Shown here in pieces: positions 23,954-28,401 of a stretch of 28,401 nt of DNA. Source of the DNA: Saccoglossus kowalevskii (lineage: Eukaryota; Hemichordata; Enteropneusta; Harrimaniidae); assembly GCF_000003605.2 (NCBI RefSeq), contig NW_003108083.1, forward strand, positions 1,069,441-1,097,841. Reading direction: 5' to 3'. Position 1 is the stretch's first letter. Each line of letters starts with the position of its first letter. The notes below the pieces were generated by a model. That model ran no database searches. It saw nothing but the letters and a program-made list of their open reading frames with translations, and had not been told where the DNA came from. Position numbers and translations under genes: made by a program.

Positions 23954-26900
23954 GAGCCATATTAAGATTTCTGGGCTACTATTGTTTGTTTATTGTGTGA
24001 AATATAAAATAAACGCTGAATGTGGCTTCCTTTGCTAACAATCTTTAATGATGTTTCAAAGCACATGGATTTTAACTTGTTATACAAAGATTCACTTCTG
24101 TGGGCAGCAATAATTCAAAACAAGACAGAATCCTGACAAATCCATGTTTTTCTTTGCAATTTAAACATTCACGTAAAGCTCAATGAACACTCAGTGTGCA
24201 ACAACATTTATACAACACTAAATATAAGAATTAATTTATACATGAAATAATTATGAAATATACAATCCTATTATAAACAAGGTTTCCTACATGAATAATA
24301 TCACATTATCTATGAACATTAGAATGCATTTATGAAAATGCAAATTGTGCCCTTTATGGCATTACATTACAATTATTTTTGATATTCCACCAAATATTGA
24401 TGGTTTTATAAAAGTTGCAATCTCAATACAATATCTTAGTGTTTCATTACTAGTCTGTATTGAAGTAAATGACAAGAAAGGAATCTTGCAAGTTGTAGAT
24501 CATTTTCAATCAGATTGGGTCCAGAAAGGTTAGATGTACGGTACTGGTATATGTTACAAGCAAGATTCTGAACACTATGTCAAGTGGGGGTGACAGATTT
24601 ACATGTCAACCTCGATACTCATAAAAATTTGGAAATTTCTTGTTTAAGAAATATTTGTTTAAGTAATCAAGTTTTTGATGCACAAACATGCTAAATCAAA
24701 GGCAAGTCACATGACTTTGCCCAAATCAGAAAGAATGTCATATGATTAAACACATGGTATGCGAGTGTAAGTGTTGCCGCACACCACTCTCTGCAATGCA
24801 ATGCAACACAATAGTCAGAACATGGAGAGTTGTCTTTGTCTGGTGCACAACATAACCAGACAGGCATAATAGGTTCTTTAGTAACGCTGTGGATACCAAG
24901 CATGTCTTTTATCGGTCACGTTGAGTTGCTTTGAGTGGTTTGCACGTCCAGTTGTATGAAAAAGCACAAATCAAAACTGGAAGACTGGACTTATCAGAAT
25001 AAGCTAAAGCGATCGCATGATTATGACGTACACAAGGCATAGCTTTATAGTGAGTGGCACACTTTACATTCAACGCAGTAGCATGCAACTCAAATCTGAA
25101 TTCAAATCACCAAGTATTGACACTGGTTTTTCCTTTATAGTTGATAAATATGAATATTGCACAAATCTAATAATAAAGAAAATGTTCACCTCCACCTTTA
25201 CCCATCAACCCTGTGAATAATGGAACGTCTCATTTACCATAGAGAAAAACTATAAAGATCACTTTCTACACTTTGAGCACTTTTTTTTTCTCTCTCTCAA
25301 ATTTGGGTAAATTTGTTCAGCTTCTGTAATTTTCACCAATTCAATCTTAATTTTGAACCAAACAGATAAAATGTGACATTAATTCAAGCAACATTTTATG
25401 TAGAAAATGGCAGACTATAAATGGAACTTTTTTGTGGATGGTGCCTATAGTTGACACTCAAAAGTTGAAAATAATTACTGAATAAAAAGACATACAGCCC
25501 ATGATTGTATAAGGGCAAGAATGGGAATGTGTGCTATATGTGGGATCGTTATTTAATTTCCCCATTTTTGCCCTATTAACATACAGTAATGGGATTCCTT
25601 TATTTCAATTATAAAACTCTCAACTCTCACGAAAATTGAAAATACATGAAGTGATAGCTTGAGAAGAAACCATTAATGTAGTTAGTGGTCATTTGTGGCT
25701 CGTACTTCAGTTACTCAAAGAATGTTCACAAGCAAATGGCAAGTGAAAACACATTCGTTATTTTGTATTCCCAAAACATCTACTGAACTAATCAGTCTCT
25801 TCCACAGATGAATTCAAATTTTATTCTGATTACTTCCATAGAATTTTGTTGCAGTGTCGGTACGACGCCTTCATGCTTTTGTACTCAAGAGCATACCTAC
25901 TTTTTGTGTTTGACAATGTTTCCATGGTTATTTGTCACATTTACTGAAATTTTGGGCTTGAAGAAATGCATTTATATAAAATACATACGAGTAAATAAAT
26001 AAAAATACAAAACTATGAATAATATTATCGTATTTGATAAACGTGTAAAAAACATGTGATCCCCTGGATTGAGGCAGAGTGTGATTCTGGACCCTCAACC
26101 ATGCTACCAACACTGACAAGCCATTGTTAATGACATACCGGTAGTCCCTGTCACAGACAAGATATATATCGTGATATGTGATTGGTCCAGTCATGTATTA
26201 GATATGAATCCAATGAAACTGCATTTGTTAACAAGATGACTACCATCCTAATCTCAAAAATAAAATGATGTGCATGAAGGTCAAATTCTGTGCCAAGTTT
26301 GACCAGAATCCCTCCATACATGACTGAAAATGTGTGATTTTGATACATTTTTAGAACTTAAAATGGCTGCCATTTGACCATCTTGAATTAAATCATGAAA
26401 CAAATGCATGTGCATATGTCCAATATAATATCTGATTTATCTGTGAAGTTTTGAAACTTAATCAGTCCAAACAATTGTGAGATATGCCTTGATACAGACA
26501 GACAAACAGACACATGGATGTCCCTGTTTTGGGACTGCGCTCAGAGACTAATATTTAGTCAAGGCTTCAAGAATGGTGATTTTGTAGAAGAAAATAAACA
26601 GTATTTTTTAACATGAAATAACCATGATGGCGATACATTGGATATTGTTGAGTTACACATACAATCTTGTTTGTATGCTCGTCCTCTGACGTCAAGCACA
26701 CCCAGTTATCGAATGGTACCGATCAACATAAGCATTCCAATAATTGGTACAGTGGATAGTATTTAAATATATAGTTACGTACTATCTCACACAGAAATAA
26801 TATATATATCTGACTTTATATACCATACATTCAGGAAATTTACAACTACTAAGTACGGTTCGGTTAATTAGAAATATATATCATATTTTTTTAAATCAGA

Positions 26901-27120
26901 AACAACCAATCAAATGGGTCCACCAATGAACATGTATCATTTAATTTTGAACTTCCATCAACAACTATTCAGCACAAGTCAACGATATTAAAGATTTTTA
27001 ATTAAAATTAAATTTAATATTAATTTCTTGCTGTTCAAAAGTTCTGTTTTCGCCTGTGAAAGGAATTTGGCTTTTGGCTGAGAAATGAGAATATGTGCAA
27101 CGAGGTCAGAAAACAATTAC
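23954..27120. other. Intergenic, AT-rich, no gene recognised
   Basis: All open frames here are short, lack splice-supported continuations and show no familiar protein motif. Around 26200-26550 is an old dispersed-repeat-like stretch: GGTCAAATTCTGTGCCAAGT, then CTGTGAAGTTTTGAAACTTA and a degenerate ACAGACAGACAAACAGACAC tail, a style common in marine invertebrate repeats. TACCGGTA occurs at 26136. Confidence 0.5.
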
Positions 27121-27491
27121 CAATAGGTGATTTTCCGAACAATTGCGAGATCTCGCGAGATGCATGAAAGACGCGCGTCGAACGTCTGCTGCAAAAATCG
27201 AACGATTTGATTTTGAACTAGAATTTCTTTATTTCGCAGCTTACATTGACCGGCCGATCTTCGACAGAGGAATATTGCTTCCGAATACCCTCACTTAATC
27301 AAAATTGCCTATCATTAAATGTGGACAGCACATTATTAAGCATGGAAATGTCCACGAAATACTTTCGCGTTTGTCGAATCCCACGCGATGTTTGACGCGA
27401 CTACGACGCTATGACCTTTGTTTGTCCTGTTTTTACGTTCGATTTCACGCATAACGCGTGATTCTCGCAGTGTACGGAAAATGGTCTATTA
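27121..27491 (-). repeat. CpG-rich segment repeated in inverted form at 859-1117
   Basis: Reverse-complement similarity to intron 1 of the membrane-armadillo gene runs across the whole segment, broken by about 40-bp and 60-bp stretches present only here. It keeps many CpGs and a TCTCGCGAGA site at 27151-27160, which may mean this copy is, or recently was, unmethylated promoter-like DNA. Confidence 0.75.
27151..27160. promoter_or_regulatory. Second TCTCGCGAGA element
   Basis: A perfect match, preceded by GCGAGA so that GAGATCTCGCGAGATGCAT contains overlapping CGCG palindromes. No gene start is identified next to it, so its activity is inferred only. Confidence 0.55.
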
Positions 27492-27747
27492 TCAAAAAAC
27501 AAGGCATGATATGACTAGTGTTAGTTATAGGATTACCGTTAACAGATCACTCCAGAAATGAGTGATAATTCATAAAATAAAGTGTACACAAATATAAATG
27601 AAAACTAAACTTGAATTGCACTGTATATAAAAGTTGTTGCCATGTCAACAATGATATGTTAGAAATAATGATATTGCTTCAGCTGATCTAAGCTGAAATG
27701 CATTTTGGAGTAAGATCCAAAATGAATGGATACAATGAACTTTTCGT

Positions 27748-27889
27748 AAACTTAGGCGAGGGTTCTCCGAACCCGCCTATTCACATAGTTCATACCCACC
27801 ATAGACTTCGGTCAGTCCTTCACTCTTAATTTCTCTCCGCCTCGAGTGGAGATGAAATCTAGCGAGCTCTGCTGGATCGCCTGCTTTTT
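27748..27889 (+). ncRNA. Candidate structured RNA or retroelement end (unproven)
   Basis: About 140 nt able to fold as a closed unit. AGGCGA near 27755 pairs with TCGCCT near 27877; GGGTTC-TCC-GAACCC forms a 6-bp hairpin directly inside; GAC-TTCG-GTC forms a UUCG-type hairpin near 27804-27813; and TCTCC/GGAGA pair near 27833-27852. The + strand ends in TTTTTTT (about 27883-27889), as an RNA polymerase III transcript would. I match it to no known RNA, and I see no internal A/B boxes or clear upstream snRNA-type promoter. It could equally be part of a long terminal repeat read on the other strand. Confidence 0.3.
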
Positions 27890-28401
27890 TTCCTGTCCGG
27901 ATTTATAGCTTGGGTTGTTGCCGCTGCTCGGCATCCGACATGGTAGCTGGTAGGATAAGTTTTCCTTGTCTTTTTTTTTACCCTCGTGTCGTTTTCCCCT
28001 TTGTGTGGCGGCACCTTTTATAAGTGTAATTCGTTTCCCTCATGCATGTCGTTATTTATTTTTAATGTATTTAGCAATATATCGATGTAATGACAGCTCC
28101 AAGGCTCGCTGCCTTTTTCTTCCGGTCTCCTCGTCTTTCGAGCCGACCGTACAGTGGTTTATTCAGAATTTACCAGCATAGAACCCGCATCCGAGATACT
28201 TGGTCGTGGCTACGTGTGGGTTTCGGGTTTTTTTGCGTGAAAGCGTGTTTTTTTCACTGGAGTTCTGAGGCCTGAGATTTTCTTTCAGAGCCATCAAAAT
28301 CGCTGACACTGACCGCGTCACAGCAAGGTCGCGCGTCTAGTAAACAAATCGGTTAAAGTGAGTTGCGTGTTTTGCATGAGTGGAAAGTCCTCACGCTCGG
28401 C
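27890..28401. other. CpG-rich right edge, possible promoter or 5' region
   Basis: CpG density and GC content are clearly higher than in the preceding 4 kb. Apart from the TATA box and short frames described separately, no exon is supported. A CpG promoter for a gene beyond the window, or a young mobile element, would both explain the change in composition. Confidence 0.4.
28015..28022 (-). promoter_or_regulatory. TATA box on the minus strand
   Basis: On the - strand the sequence reads CACTTATAAAAGGTGCCGCC. It is followed leftwards by an open stretch of about 70 codons that ends at 27812; within it an ATG at 27934 gives 40 residues (MPSSGNN start). A second, overlapping ATG at 27941 (MSDAEQRQQPKL) stops after 12 codons. 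Neither peptide is recognised. Confidence 0.4.

Noticed and set aside
28090..28275. Plus-strand frames at the right edge (two overlapping, 60-70 codons)
   Set aside because: They overlap in different frames, show no protein motif, and lie in CpG-rich DNA where stops are rarer by chance.

Overview
This is animal nuclear DNA: AT-rich, intron-dense, with small exons joined by GT-AG introns and crowded with short inverted-repeat transposons. The clear protein matches (a ZMYND12-type flagellar protein and an Arf-family GTPase) and the compact genes suggest a marine invertebrate. An ambulacrarian (hemichordate or echinoderm) or a lophotrochozoan would both fit; I cannot settle the species from sequence alone.

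Layout. Three spliced genes fill the left three quarters. (1) On the + strand, 709-10361, an 11-exon gene for a predicted 545-residue protein with three N-terminal membrane segments followed by armadillo-like helical repeats; I do not recognise it as a named protein. (2) On the - strand, 15792-12972, a 5-exon gene for a divergent, C-terminally extended Arf-family small GTPase (223 residues) whose catalytic Gln is replaced by Arg. (3) On the + strand, 16121-22480, a 7-exon ZMYND12 orthologue (378 residues; MYND zinc finger plus TPR-like repeats). Genes 1 and 2 converge tail to tail. Genes 2 and 3 diverge from a 328-bp, CpG-rich shared promoter carrying a TCTCGCGAGA element. All exon joins were worked out by hand, and every join keeps the reading frame.

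The 4.6 kb after gene 3 (22481-27120) shows no coding signal, only repeats. From about 27121 the sequence turns CpG-rich. That end holds a second TCTCGCGAGA site, a hairpin-rich segment ending in a T-run, and a TATA box on the - strand, so a promoter or a young mobile element probably sits at the right edge. Part of this region (27121-27491) occurs again, inverted and CpG-decayed, at 859-1117 inside intron 1 of gene 1.

Repeats. At least five MITE-like families are visible. They include a large family with TACTGTA ends in three subfamilies, several elements bounded by TTAA (two of them abutting a different TTAA element), a 94-bp tandem array and a tRNA-derived relic. The octamer TACCGGTA occurs seven times.

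Main leads: an Arf-family GTPase lacking the catalytic Gln and carrying a 46-residue tail, with a duplicated switch-II exon; a membrane-anchored armadillo protein with a duplicated exon remnant that appears to supply the acceptor of the working exon, and a GC-AG intron; and a possible structured RNA or retroelement end at 27748-27889. Genes 1 and 3 share no obvious pathway; genes 2 and 3 may be co-expressed from their common promoter.
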